Shown: positions 16,498 through 26,268, counted from the first letter of the stretch. The stretch: DNA of 64,000 nucleotides from Arthrobacter sp. SX1312 (GCF_002929295.1 NZ_PJIM01000002.1:62001-126000); one strand, 5' to 3'. Notes: generated by a model from the sequence alone, not told the origin. Translations and numbers: made by a program.

Positions 16498-17070
16498 ATG
16501 GGTAGCCGGCAGGGCGGACGGGCGTCGCGGCGCCGTCGGGGTGCAGCGGTGTCGGTCCTGGCGTCGGTCGCGACGACCGCCCTGATCGCAGGGTGCGGCG
16601 TCTTCGGGGCGGAGGAGCCGGAGCGCCGACCCGGCTCCACCGGGACGGCCGAGACCCCCACGACGGAGCCGGAGCGCCGCGCGGGCTCCGCCGGGACGGC
16701 CGAGACCCCCACGGCGACCTCCCGGATCGCCGTGGGTGATTGCATCGATGACCCCGGCATGGAGGACCACTCGGACATCGCCGTGATCCCGTGCGATGAA
16801 CAGCACGTGTTCGAGGCCTTCGCCACCACGCAGATGCCCGAGGGCGAGTATCCAGGCCAGGGCGGGGCCAACACCGCGGCCACCGACTTCTGCGCCGAGG
16901 AGTTCGAGAGCTTCATCGGCGTGGATTACGACACCTCCGTCCTCGAACTGCTCTATTTCTATCCCGTCGAGGAGAGCTGGGACGCCGAGGGCGACCGGAA
17001 GATCCTGTGCTTCGTCGCGGAACAGGAGGAGACGCCGGTGACAGGAACGCTGCGAGATGCGGGTCGATAG
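16498..17070 (+). CDS. Septum-formation-family putative lipoprotein
   Basis: A 190-residue protein with a twin-Arg-rich N-terminus, a hydrophobic segment and the lipobox LIAGC, so it is probably a lipoprotein on the outer face of the membrane. A Thr/Glu/Pro linker made of a 17-residue duplication follows. The folded part (IAVGDCIDDP ... VIPCDEQHVFEAFATTQMPE ... DFCAEEF ... ILCFVAEQ) matches the actinobacterial septum-formation domain, with its Cys pairs and a C-x-x-x-H motif. The biochemical role of the family is unclear. The start at MGSRQGG was preferred over an upstream in-frame start because it places the signal sequence at the N-terminus. Confidence 0.8.
   Translation: MGSRQGGRASRRRRGAAVSVLASVATTALIAGCGVFGAEEPERRPGSTGTAETPTTEPERRAGSAGTAETPTATSRIAVGDCIDDPGMEDHSDIAVIPCDEQHVFEAFATTQMPEGEYPGQGGANTAATDFCAEEFESFIGVDYDTSVLELLYFYPVEESWDAEGDRKILCFVAEQEETPVTGTLRDAGR
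16614..16715 (+). repeat. 51-bp direct duplication within the lipoprotein gene
   Basis: Copies 16614-16664 and 16665-16715 are near-identical and encode two versions of a 17-residue linker (PERRPGSTGTAETPTTE and PERRAGSAGTAETPTAT). The unit length is a multiple of three, so copy-number change would keep the frame. Confidence 0.85.
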
Positions 17071-17093
17071 CACCATTCGTCCATGGATGACGG

Positions 17094-17124
17094 CCAGTGG
17101 CCCCGGATCTTCCGGGGCCTCTGG
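17094..17124 (+). terminator. Terminator after the septum-family lipoprotein gene
   Basis: A 14-bp stem (17094-17107 with 17111-17124) with one mismatch and a TCT loop, followed by TGTTTTAG. This is the clearest hairpin-plus-T signal in this part of the window. Confidence 0.85.
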
Positions 17125-17180
17125 TGTTTTAGTAACCCGTTGTTAACGATGTTCTGGTTGGCTACTCCTGGGGATAGGAA

Positions 17181-17196
17181 TGTCACCTGCGTCACA
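17181..17196. promoter_or_regulatory. CRP/GlxR-like site upstream of the secreted nuclease gene
   Basis: TGTCACCTGCGTCACA matches the TGTGA-N6-TCACA consensus at 9 of 10 defined positions. It lies 95 bp upstream of the proposed start of the nuclease gene. Control by a cAMP-receptor-type regulator is inferred. Confidence 0.4.
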
Positions 17197-17290
17197 TACG
17201 GTGCACATGCCAATACGTCCACCCACCACGGGTCGGCGGGCTTCACTCGCGGCCGCTGTCGCGGCCATCGTCAAGGAGAAGAAAGAACGA

Positions 17291-20200
17291 ATGGCTAATT
17301 CGTCATGGAAGGGAGCGCTCTGTGCGGCGCTGTCGGTAGGGCTCATGGCCTCACCGATGATCGCACTGCCGGCCAACGCGGTCGAGACACCCCCGGGTAC
17401 GGCGTCCGTCACAGGAGACGGCGTCATCATCAACGAGGCGTACCTCACGGGCGGTTCTTCGGGAACACCCCTCAGCAACAAGTACGTGGAGCTCTACAAC
17501 CCGACCGACGCTCCGGTGAGCCTCGACGGCTGGTCGCTGCAGTACCGCGCACCGGGCTCCACCGCCACACCCAGTGCCACCGTGCTCCGCGGCACCATCC
17601 CGGCCAAGGGCTACTTCCTGATCCAGGGCGGCAGCAACGGTGCGAACGGCGCGGCCCTGCCCGCCCCTGACCTCACCAGCGGCTTCAACCCCGGCGCGCC
17701 GGGCGGCGTGATCATCCTGGCGAACCAGACCACCAGTGTCGGGGTCCTGCCGCTGGGCAGCATCGTGGGCACGCCCGGCGTCGTCGACGCCCTGGGTTAC
17801 GGCACCGCGAACGCCTTCGAGGGCACCGCCGCCGCCACACCGGGCGCGGGCAGCACGAAGTCCGCCAACCGCACCGGATTCGTGGACACGGACAACAACG
17901 GCGCCGACTTCACGCTGCAGGACACCACGCCGATGAACGCGACCGGCCAGGCCGGCACGCCCACCCCGACGCCGACCCCGACGCCGACTCCGACGCCGAC
18001 CGACCCCCCGGTGCCGGGCGTCGTCACCCCTATCCGTGACATCCAGGGCTCCGGCTCCGCCACACCCCTGGCCGGACAGACCGTCACCACGCGCGGGAAG
18101 GTCACCGCGGCCTACCCGACGGGCGGCTTCGCGGGCTTCTACCTCCAGGCCGCCGGCAGCTCGGCAGCCGCCGACCAGACCGCCTCGGACGCCATCTTCG
18201 TCTACTCCCCCGCAACCGTCGGCTCCGTCGCCGTGGGCGACTACGTAGAGGTCACCGGCATCGCCGGCGAGTTCTTCAACCTGACGCAGCTCACCGTCGC
18301 CGCAGGCGGCACGGTCAAGCTCACCGAGCCCGCCGAGGAAGCGAAGGCCTCCGCCATCGCGCTCCCCGCCACGGATGCCGCGCGTGAAGCCGTGGAGGGC
18401 ATGCTCTTCCAGCCCTCCACGGCCTTCACCGTGGCCGACAACTACGCCCTGAACCAGTACGGCGAAGTCACCCTCGCGGCCGGGGCCGAGCGCCTCCGCC
18501 AGCCGACCGACGTCGCACGCCCCGGCACGCCCGAGAACGCTGCGGTCATCGCCGACAACGCCGCCCGGAGCATCAGGCTCGACGACGGTGCGTCCACCAA
18601 CTTCTTCACCCAGGTCAACCGCGGCGAGGTGCTGCCGTACCTCACGCCGTCGCAGCCCGTCCGCGTCGGCTACAGCGCGCAGTTCACCTCCCCGGTGGTC
18701 CTCGACTACCGCAACAGCGCCTGGAAGTTCCAGCCGCTGGCCGAACTCGACGGCGCCCGCCCGGACGGCGTCCAGCCCGTGCAGTTCGCCGGCGAGCGCC
18801 CTGCCGCCCCCGAGGAGGTCGGCGGGAACGTCAAGATCGCCTCGTTCAACGTGCTGAACTACTTCGCGACCACCGGTGAGCAGCTCACGGGCTGCACCTA
18901 CAACACGGACCGCGCGGGGAACCCCATCACGGTGAGAGGCGGATGCGATGCCCGCGGCGCCGCGAACCAGGAGAGCTTCGAGCGCCAGGAGGCGAAGATC
19001 GTCTCGGCGATCAACGCACTCGACGCCGACGTCGTCACCCTCATGGAGATCGAGAACTCGGCGAAGTTCGGCAAGGATCGCGACTTCGCCCTCAAGACCC
19101 TCACCGACGCGCTCAACGAGCAGGCGCCGGGCACCTGGGACTACGTCCGCTCCCCCGCGGCCCTGCCGGCGCTGGAGAACGAGGACGTCATCCGCACGGC
19201 CCTGATCTACAAGAAGGCCACCGCCGAGCCCGTGGGCGAGTCCGTCATCCTCGACGACAACGTGGTGTTCACCAACGCGCGCAAGCCCCTGGCACAGGCC
19301 TTCAAGCCCGTCGGCGGGACCGAGGACGAGACCTTCCTCGCCATCGTCAACCACTTCAAGTCCAAGGGATCCGGTCCGAGCTCGGGCACCAACGCCGACA
19401 CCGGTGACGGCCAGGGCGCCTGGAACGCCGCGCGCGTGGACCAGGCCCGGGCCCTCGTCGCGTTCGCCGATTCCATGAAGACGACGGCGAAGACGGACAA
19501 GGTCTTCCTGACCGGCGACTTCAACTCCTACACGCAGGAGGACCCCATGCAGGTCCTCTACGAGGCGGGATACGTCAACCAGGCCGAGAAGGACGACAGC
19601 TTCTCCTACGTCTTCTCGGGCCTCAGCGGCTCCCTCGACCACATCCTGGCGTCGCCGACGGCGGACGCCACGGTGTCCGGGGTGGACACGTGGAACATCA
19701 ACTCCGTCGAGTCGGTGGCCCTCGAGTACAGCCGCTACAACAACAACGTCACCGACTACTACCAGGCGGATCCCTACCGCGCCAGCGACCACGACCCCGT
19801 GGTGGTCGGCCTGAACCTCGCACCGGCCGATACCACCGCGGAACTCAACCTCCTGAACATCAACGACTTCCACGGTCGCATCGACTCCAACACGGTGCGC
19901 TTCGCCGGGACCGTCGAGAAGCTCCGTGCCGAGTTCGGCGATGAGAAGACGGCCTTCCTCTCGGCCGGTGACAACATCGGCGCGTCCCTGTTCGCTTCGG
20001 CGCTGCAGGACGACCAGCCGACGATCGACGTCCTGAACACCCTGGAACTCCGCGCATCCGCCGTGGGCAACCACGAGTTCGACAAGGGCTTCGGCGATCT
20101 GACCGGCCGTGTCGCCGACGCCGCGGACTTCCCGTACCTGGGCGCCAACGTGTACACCAAGGGCACCACCGAGCCCGCCCTCGACGAGTACTCGATCATC

Positions 20201-21883
20201 ACGGTCGACGGCGTCGACATCGCGGTGATCGGTGTGGTCACCGAGGAGACCGCGTCACTCGTCAGCCCCGGCGGCATCGCGACCGTCGACTTCGGGGATC
20301 CTGTCGAGGCGGTCAACCGCGTCGCGCAGGAGATCGAAGCACAGGACCTCGCCGACGTCATCGTCGCCGAGTACCACGAGGGTGCCGGGGACGGCGCCGT
20401 CGAGGGTGCAACCCTGGAGCAGGAAGTCGCAGCAGGTGGCGTGTTCGCCGAGATCGTCACGGAGACGACGCCCCTCGTGGACGCCATCTTCACCGGCCAC
20501 ACGCACAAGCAGTACGCGTGGGACGCCCCCGTCCCCGGCGCCGCAGGCGAGACCCGGCCCATCCTCCAGACCGGGTCCTACGGCGAGTTCGTCGGCCAGA
20601 TCACGCTGACCGTCGACACCACGACGGGCGACGTCGCGTCCTACACGGCCCGCAACGTCGCACGCTCCACCGAGACGGATGCAGCCCTCGTCGCGGCCTA
20701 CCCGCGCGTCGCCGCGGTGAAGACCATCGTCGATGCGGCCCTCGCGCAGGCGAAGGTCATCGGCGACCAGCCGGTCGGTGCGGTCACCGGGGACATCACC
20801 ACGGCCTTCACGGGTGCAACCCGTGACGACCGCGCCAACGAGTCCACGCTGGGCAACCTCGTCGCCGACTCCCTGCGGGCCAGCCTCGCACCGGCCGAAC
20901 GCGGCGGTGCGCAGATCGGCGTCGTCAACCCGGGCGGGCTCCGCAACGAGCTCTACTACGCTCCGGACGGCGTCGTGACGTTCGCCGAGGCGAATGCGGT
21001 CCTGCCGTTCGTCAACGACCTCTGGACCACCACCCTGACCGGTGCGCAGTTCAAGGCCATGCTCGAGCAGCAGTGGCAGCCGGACGGCAACACGCGGTCC
21101 TTCCTGGCCCTCGGCCTGTCGGACAACGTGAGTGTCACCTACGACCCGGCCCTCGCCCGGGGTTCGAGGATCACCTCGGTGACGATCGACGGCGCACCGC
21201 TCGATCCGGCCAAGGACTACCGGATCGGCACGTTCAGCTTCCTGGCGCAGGGTGGCGACAACTTCACGGTCTTCCGTGAGGGCACCGACACCCGCGAATC
21301 GGGACTCGTTGACCGTGACGCGTGGATCGACTACGTGCGCGCCAACAGCCCGCTGTCGCCGTCGTTCGACCGCCGCAGCGTGCAGGTGCAGGGTGCCCCG
21401 ACCACGGTGAAGGCCGGTGACGCCGTCTCCTTCACGGTGTCGAAGCTGGATCTCACCTCACTCGGCAGCCCGACCAACACCACGCTGGCCGCGAGCTTCG
21501 TGGCTGCGGACGGCACGGTCACCGAGCTGGGCAGTGTCCCGGTCACGGCCGGCAGCGCCACGGTGAACCTCACCGTTCCCGCAACGGCAAGCGGACAGGG
21601 GCGCATCGTCCTGACGGCCGCTCCGAGCGCGACGACCGTGACCCTGCCGGTCACCGTCGAGGCCGTCACCCCGACGGAACCGCCCGTGCCGCCCGCACCG
21701 GAGAAGCCGGAGAAGCCGGTGAAACCGGTCAAGCCCGTCAAGCCGGAGAAGCCCGTCAAGCCGATCAAGCCCGGCAAGCCGGCCTGCTCCGAACCGACGG
21801 CACCGGCCGAGGGCGCGAACAACGGCAGCTGGGTCAGCTACCGCGCGCACCTGGCGAACTACGACCGCTGCCTCAAGGGCTAG
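17291..21883 (+). CDS. Secreted multidomain nuclease / 5'-nucleotidase (ExeM/NucH-like plus UshA-like)
   Basis: A 1530-residue exported protein. A signal peptide (MANSSWKGALCAALSVGLMA ... ANA) is followed by a lamin-tail domain (about 35-200, VIINEAYLTGG...KYVELYNPT), a Thr-Pro linker (about 223-240) and an OB-fold domain (to about 385). An endonuclease/exonuclease/phosphatase domain follows (about 515-835; KIASFNVLNYF, LMEIEN, FLTGDFNSY, SDHDPVVVG). Next comes a metallophosphoesterase/5'-nucleotidase half (about 854-1350; LNINDFHGRID, SAGDNIGASLF, AVGNHEFDKG, TGHTHKQY), then a KP/EKP repeat tail. It could degrade extracellular DNA to nucleotides and then to nucleosides plus phosphate. No LPXTG sorting motif is visible. 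The Lys-Pro tail may hold it to the wall. A strong terminator follows. Confidence 0.93.
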   Translation: MANSSWKGALCAALSVGLMASPMIALPANAVETPPGTASVTGDGVIINEAYLTGGSSGTPLSNKYVELYNPTDAPVSLDGWSLQYRAPGSTATPSATVLRGTIPAKGYFLIQGGSNGANGAALPAPDLTSGFNPGAPGGVIILANQTTSVGVLPLGSIVGTPGVVDALGYGTANAFEGTAAATPGAGSTKSANRTGFVDTDNNGADFTLQDTTPMNATGQAGTPTPTPTPTPTPTPTDPPVPGVVTPIRDIQGSGSATPLAGQTVTTRGKVTAAYPTGGFAGFYLQAAGSSAAADQTASDAIFVYSPATVGSVAVGDYVEVTGIAGEFFNLTQLTVAAGGTVKLTEPAEEAKASAIALPATDAAREAVEGMLFQPSTAFTVADNYALNQYGEVTLAAGAERLRQPTDVARPGTPENAAVIADNAARSIRLDDGASTNFFTQVNRGEVLPYLTPSQPVRVGYSAQFTSPVVLDYRNSAWKFQPLAELDGARPDGVQPVQFAGERPAAPEEVGGNVKIASFNVLNYFATTGEQLTGCTYNTDRAGNPITVRGGCDARGAANQESFERQEAKIVSAINALDADVVTLMEIENSAKFGKDRDFALKTLTDALNEQAPGTWDYVRSPAALPALENEDVIRTALIYKKATAEPVGESVILDDNVVFTNARKPLAQAFKPVGGTEDETFLAIVNHFKSKGSGPSSGTNADTGDGQGAWNAARVDQARALVAFADSMKTTAKTDKVFLTGDFNSYTQEDPMQVLYEAGYVNQAEKDDSFSYVFSGLSGSLDHILASPTADATVSGVDTWNINSVESVALEYSRYNNNVTDYYQADPYRASDHDPVVVGLNLAPADTTAELNLLNINDFHGRIDSNTVRFAGTVEKLRAEFGDEKTAFLSAGDNIGASLFASALQDDQPTIDVLNTLELRASAVGNHEFDKGFGDLTGRVADAADFPYLGANVYTKGTTEPALDEYSIITVDGVDIAVIGVVTEETASLVSPGGIATVDFGDPVEAVNRVAQEIEAQDLADVIVAEYHEGAGDGAVEGATLEQEVAAGGVFAEIVTETTPLVDAIFTGHTHKQYAWDAPVPGAAGETRPILQTGSYGEFVGQITLTVDTTTGDVASYTARNVARSTETDAALVAAYPRVAAVKTIVDAALAQAKVIGDQPVGAVTGDITTAFTGATRDDRANESTLGNLVADSLRASLAPAERGGAQIGVVNPGGLRNELYYAPDGVVTFAEANAVLPFVNDLWTTTLTGAQFKAMLEQQWQPDGNTRSFLALGLSDNVSVTYDPALARGSRITSVTIDGAPLDPAKDYRIGTFSFLAQGGDNFTVFREGTDTRESGLVDRDAWIDYVRANSPLSPSFDRRSVQVQGAPTTVKAGDAVSFTVSKLDLTSLGSPTNTTLAASFVAADGTVTELGSVPVTAGSATVNLTVPATASGQGRIVLTAAPSATTVTLPVTVEAVTPTEPPVPPAPEKPEKPVKPVKPVKPEKPVKPIKPGKPACSEPTAPAEGANNGSWVSYRAHLANYDRCLKG
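17958..18003 (+). repeat. Thr-Pro codon repeat linker
   Basis: An array of CCGACG-type hexamers encodes alternating Thr-Pro between the lamin-tail and OB domains of the nuclease. It is a flexible linker and a possible slippage site. Confidence 0.85.
21698..21782 (+). repeat. Lys-Pro repeat coding segment (EKP/VKP)
   Basis: Repeated AAGCCG/GTCAAGCC-type units encode EKPEKPVKPVKPVKPEKPVK and a short continuation near the C-terminus of the secreted nuclease. The basic, extended tail resembles wall-associating linkers. Confidence 0.85.
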
Positions 21884-21920
21884 GTCGGCCGCCGGTCGCC
21901 CCGCGACCGGTCGGAGATGA

Positions 21921-21963
21921 CAGAGGGACCCCCGCCGGTTCGATACGGGCGGGGGTCCCTCTG
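21921..21963 (+). terminator. Terminator after the secreted nuclease gene
   Basis: A perfect 16-bp stem (21921-21936 with 21948-21963) with an 11-nt loop, 37 bp after the stop codon. It lies between converging genes. Confidence 0.85.
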
Positions 21964-22030
21964 TCGTTCGACGTGCCTGGTGCGGACTCCGTTGTCCGTC
22001 CGGCCTTCCGCCCCTGACCGGAGGCGGGCG

Positions 22031-24091
22031 TCAGCCCGCCGCCGACGCGTCAACTGGGGTCCAGGCCTCGTTCAGCTCGGCCCCGGAGCGCCGCTCGCCC
22101 GACGGAACCACACGCGGTGTCCGCGCCGACGCCCGGTCCAGGACGGCGCCCGCGATCGCGTCGGCGTCGAGCAGGGTCCTGCTGCCCGCCTCCAGCGCCG
22201 CGCCGGCGTGGGCGGCGATCGCCGTGCCCCACTGCACGGACGTGAGCTGGAGGCCGATGACGAAGAGGGATTCCTGCTCCCGGCCGGACCGGTCGACGGC
22301 CCGGTACGGCGGCGGGGTGACATCCAGCCCGTCGGAGGTGACGGGGGTCCCGGTCTCCCCCATGAACGTCGCCGGCCGGACCATCCCCTGCTGCAGCATC
22401 TGGCGCATCAGTGGGGAGAGGCTCGTGGACACCCGGTTCGCCGGCATCATCGCCTCGACGAGATAGTGCGCCGTGAACGAGTCCCCCGAGACCCACGGTG
22501 AGGCAGCCCGGAACAGACCGGCCTCCGGGTCGAAACCGAAACCGGGGTTGGGCCCGACGAAACGGACGATCCCGGCCCGGACGAGCGCCGCGAGCTGTGC
22601 GATGCGCAGCGGGGGCGGGCCGCTCGCAAGGCCCTCGACCAGCGGCTCGAACCACCCGCGCAGCTCCGCGTTCCAGGACGAGACGGAGATCCCGCCGTCC
22701 GCCACGGCCTGCTTGATCACCGTGCGCCCGGCATTCAGGGCACCGATCGCCATCTTGAGCGGGTCGTCCTCGCCCTTCGCCGACCCCGCGGCATCCGCGT
22801 CGAGGTAGGCGAGCACCGTCGCGGTGAAGGCTGCACCGTCCGCGAAGCGACGTCCGGCGAAGGGGTGGGCGAGGGCTTCGACGTCGAGCCTCAGCTCCAC
22901 CGGCACGGCCCGCGCGACGGCCTCCCCGGCGGCGGCCTCCCAGCCCGGTCCGTCGCTCACGAGGGCAGCATCGAGTCCGGCGAGGAACATATCGGGCGGC
23001 GTGAGGAGCGCAGCAGGCGCGGTGCGGCTGAGGGTCGAGTAGTAGGTCCAGAGCACGTCGCGGTGCAGGAGGGGCCAGAGGTCGTGGTCGAAACCCGGCT
23101 GGACGCCGGACGCCCGGAACGCGAGGGCGTGTTCGGGGGTGCAGAAACGCAGCACGACGCTGCGCGGGAAGTACGAGTCGAGGGACGCCTTCGCACGGTA
23201 GGGGACGCCGCGTCTCGACCCGGCCACGAGGCGGGGCTCCTTCCCGGACGGCGTGTAGACGAGCCGACCGTCGTCCTCGCTGGAGAACCGGCCGCCGCGA
23301 CCCTCCGTCAGCTGGATCATGGCGTCGAAGAAGTTGAGCCCGAGTCCGCGGACCAGGACGGTCTTCCCCGCCGGAAGGCGGTTCCAGGCGACGTCGGCCG
23401 GGACTGCGGGCGGCCAGTACTGCAGTCCGTGCCGCGCCGCGGCGTCCTGGAGCCGGCCCTGGTCCGGGGTCAGGGTCGCCGCGAGATGGCCGAGCGCCAG
23501 GACGACGTCGTCGGCATCGAACTGCGACCCGTCGTCGAGGGTGATCCGCCACTCCCGGCCACCGCGTCCGGCGGAAGCGTCGCGGTGTCGAGCCGCCGCG
23601 CTGTGGTCGAGGCCGACCGCCTCGTTGCGGTGATGGACCACTGCGACACCCGGCGGCGCCGTCCGAACCACCTCGGTGAACACCCAGGCGAGGTACCGGC
23701 CGTAGAGCGCCCTGCTCGGGAAGTCCCGCGAGGCGAGTCCCCTGCATTCCGCCACGTCGTCGTTGTCGAGCCCCGGGACGAGGCCGGCGACCACACGGTC
23801 GCGCCACGCGTCGAAGGACAGCCCCACGGACGACTCCGGGATGCTCGCGGCCGGGGCCCCGACCGGCACCACCGTCGGATACAGGCAGGGCGTGTTCATC
23901 AGGAAGAGCCGTGACTGGTCCGGGCGCCAGACGTGGCCCGGTCCGGGGTCGTGCGGTTCGACGACGCGGATGACCAGCGCGGGAGCGGACGCCCCGAGGG
24001 CCCGATGTCCGGCGATCAGCCGCTCGACCACGGAGGTGCCGCGAGGTCCACCACCGATGACGGCCACCTGTCGTGCGTCCTGATTCTCCAC
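22031..24091 (-). CDS. FAD/NAD(P)-binding (NAD_binding_9-type) protein
   Basis: A 686-residue cytoplasmic protein whose N-terminus (RQVAVIGGGPRGTSVVERLI) is a dinucleotide-binding motif of the FAD-NAD(P)-binding family. A second nucleotide-binding element appears at about 210-220 (DDVVLALGHLAATLTPDQGR). Family features include GPGHVWRPDQSRLFLMNTPC and LPAGKTVLVRGLGLNFFDAM. Actinobacterial members are mostly uncharacterised; some lie near siderophore or amino-acid oxidation genes, but here the divergent neighbour is an S9 peptidase. The start was set at GTG 24091: GATACT lies 8 nt before it and no ribosome-binding site is seen, so the transcript may be leaderless. An upstream in-frame ATG at 24169 would overlap the neighbour's promoter. 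Confidence 0.82.
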   Translation of the reverse strand: MENQDARQVAVIGGGPRGTSVVERLIAGHRALGASAPALVIRVVEPHDPGPGHVWRPDQSRLFLMNTPCLYPTVVPVGAPAASIPESSVGLSFDAWRDRVVAGLVPGLDNDDVAECRGLASRDFPSRALYGRYLAWVFTEVVRTAPPGVAVVHHRNEAVGLDHSAAARHRDASAGRGGREWRITLDDGSQFDADDVVLALGHLAATLTPDQGRLQDAAARHGLQYWPPAVPADVAWNRLPAGKTVLVRGLGLNFFDAMIQLTEGRGGRFSSEDDGRLVYTPSGKEPRLVAGSRRGVPYRAKASLDSYFPRSVVLRFCTPEHALAFRASGVQPGFDHDLWPLLHRDVLWTYYSTLSRTAPAALLTPPDMFLAGLDAALVSDGPGWEAAAGEAVARAVPVELRLDVEALAHPFAGRRFADGAAFTATVLAYLDADAAGSAKGEDDPLKMAIGALNAGRTVIKQAVADGGISVSSWNAELRGWFEPLVEGLASGPPPLRIAQLAALVRAGIVRFVGPNPGFGFDPEAGLFRAASPWVSGDSFTAHYLVEAMMPANRVSTSLSPLMRQMLQQGMVRPATFMGETGTPVTSDGLDVTPPPYRAVDRSGREQESLFVIGLQLTSVQWGTAIAAHAGAALEAGSRTLLDADAIAGAVLDRASARTPRVVPSGERRSGAELNEAWTPVDASAAG

Positions 24092-24143
24092 CTTGCAAGA
24101 GTATCCAACGTGGCGCCTGCGCCGGTCCGCCGGGATGCCGGGC

Positions 24144-24174
24144 TTGGTGACGCTTCCACGTCCCTGCATAGGAT
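24144..24174 (+). promoter_or_regulatory. Leaderless promoter of the S9 peptidase gene
   Basis: The -10 box TAGGAT (24169-24174) ends 6 nt before the ATG at 24181. A possible -35 box TTGGTG lies at 24144-24149, 19 bp upstream of the -10. There is no Shine-Dalgarno sequence, so translation probably starts at the 5' end of the mRNA. Confidence 0.6.
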
Positions 24175-24180
24175 GGGCGC

Positions 24181-26268
24181 ATGACGCTGCACACGGATGA
24201 CCCCGCCATGACGGACGACCCCTTCCTCTGGCTGGAGGACATCTACGGCGAGCGCCAGCTCGACTGGGTACGCGCCGAGAATGCCCTGACGGAGGCTGCT
24301 CTGGTCACCCCGGACTTCGGAATCCGCGAGCGCGGGATCCTCGAAGTGCTCGACTCCACCGACCGCATCCCGATGGTGGGCAAGCACGGCGACTTCTACT
24401 ACAACTTCTGGCGCGACGCCGCGCACCGGCAGGGCATCTGGCGCCGCACGACCTGGGAGAGCTATGCCTCCGACGACCCGCAGTGGGAGCTCCTCCTCGA
24501 CGTCGATGCCCTGAGTGCCGCCGAGGGCACGGACTGGGTCTGGGGCGGCGCGCTCTTCCTGCGCCCCGCGGACGGCGAAGCCCACGAGCGGGTCCTCGTG
24601 GTGCTCTCCCCCGACGGAGGCGACGCCGCACGGTACCGCGAGTTCGACCTCGGCACCCTGGCCTTCGTGGACGGCGGGTTCGACATCCCGGCGGCCAAGA
24701 GCCGCATCACGTGGGCGGGGCCGGACACCCTGTATGTCGGCACCGACTTCGGGCCCGGCTCCATGACATCGAGTTCCTACCCCCGGACCGTCCGCACCCT
24801 GCAGCGCGGCGGCACCCTGGACGACGCCGACGAGTACTTCGGCGTGGACGAGGACCACATGATGGCCCTCGTCCTGCACGATTCCACGCCCGGCTTCGTG
24901 CGCGATGTCGCCGTCGACACCATCGACTTCTACACGCGCCGCACCTACCTCCGGCGGGACGGGTCGTGGCAGCTGATCGAGGTGCCGGAGGACGCGAGTA
25001 TCTCCCTGCACCGCGAATGGCTGATCGTGCGCCCCCGCACGGACTGGACCGTCGACGGCAGCACGCACGCCGCCGGGTCGCTGCTCGTCATCGGGTTCGA
25101 GGCGTTCCTCGCCGGCGGGCGCTCCTTCGCCACCGTGTTCGCCCCTGACGCGTCGACGTCCCTGCAGTCCTGGAGCTGGACCCGGGACTACCTGCTGTTG
25201 AACCTGCTGCGCGACGTCTCCTCAGAGATCCGCATCCTCGACCCCGCGCAGGGCTGGGCGGCGGAACTCCTCGACGCCTGCCCGCCGCTGCACTCCGTGG
25301 ACGCCTACGCCGTCGACGACGAGGACGACGACGCCGGCAACGACTACTGGCTGATCGCCACCGGCTTCCTCACACCCTCGACGCTCTACCGCGGGACCAT
25401 CGGCGGGGACCACACCGCCGTCAAGTCGTCGCCGTCGTACTTCGACGAGGACCGCTACGCGGTCGAGCAGCACTTCGCGGTCTCCGACGACGGCACGCGG
25501 GTCCCGTATTTCCAGATCGCCGCGAAGAACCTGGTGCTCGACGGCGGGAACCCCACCCTGCTCTCCGGGTACGGCGGCTTCGAGCACTCCATGACGCCCG
25601 CCTACAGCGGCGTGATCGGCCGCGGCTGGCTGGACCGCGTCACCGACGACGGCCGCGCCGGTGTCTACGTGCTGGCGAACATCCGCGGCGGCGGCGAGTA
25701 CGGACCCGCGTGGCACCGCGCAGCCCTGCACGCCGATCGGCACCGCGCGTACGAGGACTTCGCGGCGATCGCCGAGGACCTGGTGCAGCGCGGCGTGACG
25801 GCGCCGGCCCTGCTGGGCTGCACCGGTCGGAGCAACGGCGGCCTCCTCGTGGGCAACATGCTCACCGCCTACCCGCACCTGTTCGGCGCCGTCTCCTGCG
25901 GTGTCCCGCTGCTGGACATGCGCCGGTACACGAAGCTCTCCGCCGGGTACTCGTGGATCGCCGAGTACGGCGACCCGGACAAGCCGGAGGAGTGGGAGTA
26001 CGTCCGGACGTTCTCGCCCTACCACCTGCTGCGCGACGACGTGGCCTACCCGAAGACCCTGATCTGGACGGCGACGAGCGACGACCGCGTGGGGCCTGTC
26101 CAGGCCCGCAAGATGGCCGCGAGGATGAAGGACCTCGGCGTCGGGAACGTCTGGTTCCACGAGGCGCTCGAGGGCGGGCATGCGGGTGCGGCGGACAACC
26201 GGCAGGCCGCAAGGATGCACGCCATGAGCTTCGAGTTCCTCTGGCGGGCCCTGACCGGCTCCCTCTGA
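24181..26268 (+). CDS. S9 family prolyl oligopeptidase-type serine peptidase
   Basis: A 695-residue protein with an N-terminal beta-propeller (DDPFLWLEDIYGERQLDWVR, typical of the S9A branch) and a C-terminal alpha/beta-hydrolase domain. The catalytic triad is readable: Ser551 in GRSNGGLLVGNM, Asp near 634 in TATSDDRVGP and His667 in LEGGHAGA. These enzymes cleave short proline-containing peptides in the cytosol; no signal peptide is present. The HFAVSDDGTRVPYF and GGFEHSMTP segments are family-typical. It is transcribed alone from a leaderless-type promoter and is divergent from the FAD/NAD(P)-binding gene. Confidence 0.95.
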   Translation: MTLHTDDPAMTDDPFLWLEDIYGERQLDWVRAENALTEAALVTPDFGIRERGILEVLDSTDRIPMVGKHGDFYYNFWRDAAHRQGIWRRTTWESYASDDPQWELLLDVDALSAAEGTDWVWGGALFLRPADGEAHERVLVVLSPDGGDAARYREFDLGTLAFVDGGFDIPAAKSRITWAGPDTLYVGTDFGPGSMTSSSYPRTVRTLQRGGTLDDADEYFGVDEDHMMALVLHDSTPGFVRDVAVDTIDFYTRRTYLRRDGSWQLIEVPEDASISLHREWLIVRPRTDWTVDGSTHAAGSLLVIGFEAFLAGGRSFATVFAPDASTSLQSWSWTRDYLLLNLLRDVSSEIRILDPAQGWAAELLDACPPLHSVDAYAVDDEDDDAGNDYWLIATGFLTPSTLYRGTIGGDHTAVKSSPSYFDEDRYAVEQHFAVSDDGTRVPYFQIAAKNLVLDGGNPTLLSGYGGFEHSMTPAYSGVIGRGWLDRVTDDGRAGVYVLANIRGGGEYGPAWHRAALHADRHRAYEDFAAIAEDLVQRGVTAPALLGCTGRSNGGLLVGNMLTAYPHLFGAVSCGVPLLDMRRYTKLSAGYSWIAEYGDPDKPEEWEYVRTFSPYHLLRDDVAYPKTLIWTATSDDRVGPVQARKMAARMKDLGVGNVWFHEALEGGHAGAADNRQAARMHAMSFEFLWRALTGSL

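Noticed and set aside
17351-20074. A 907-codon minus-strand frame opposite the nuclease
   Set aside because: It is an antisense shadow with Gly/Arg/Val bias and no motif. The plus-strand gene has a signal peptide and clear domains.
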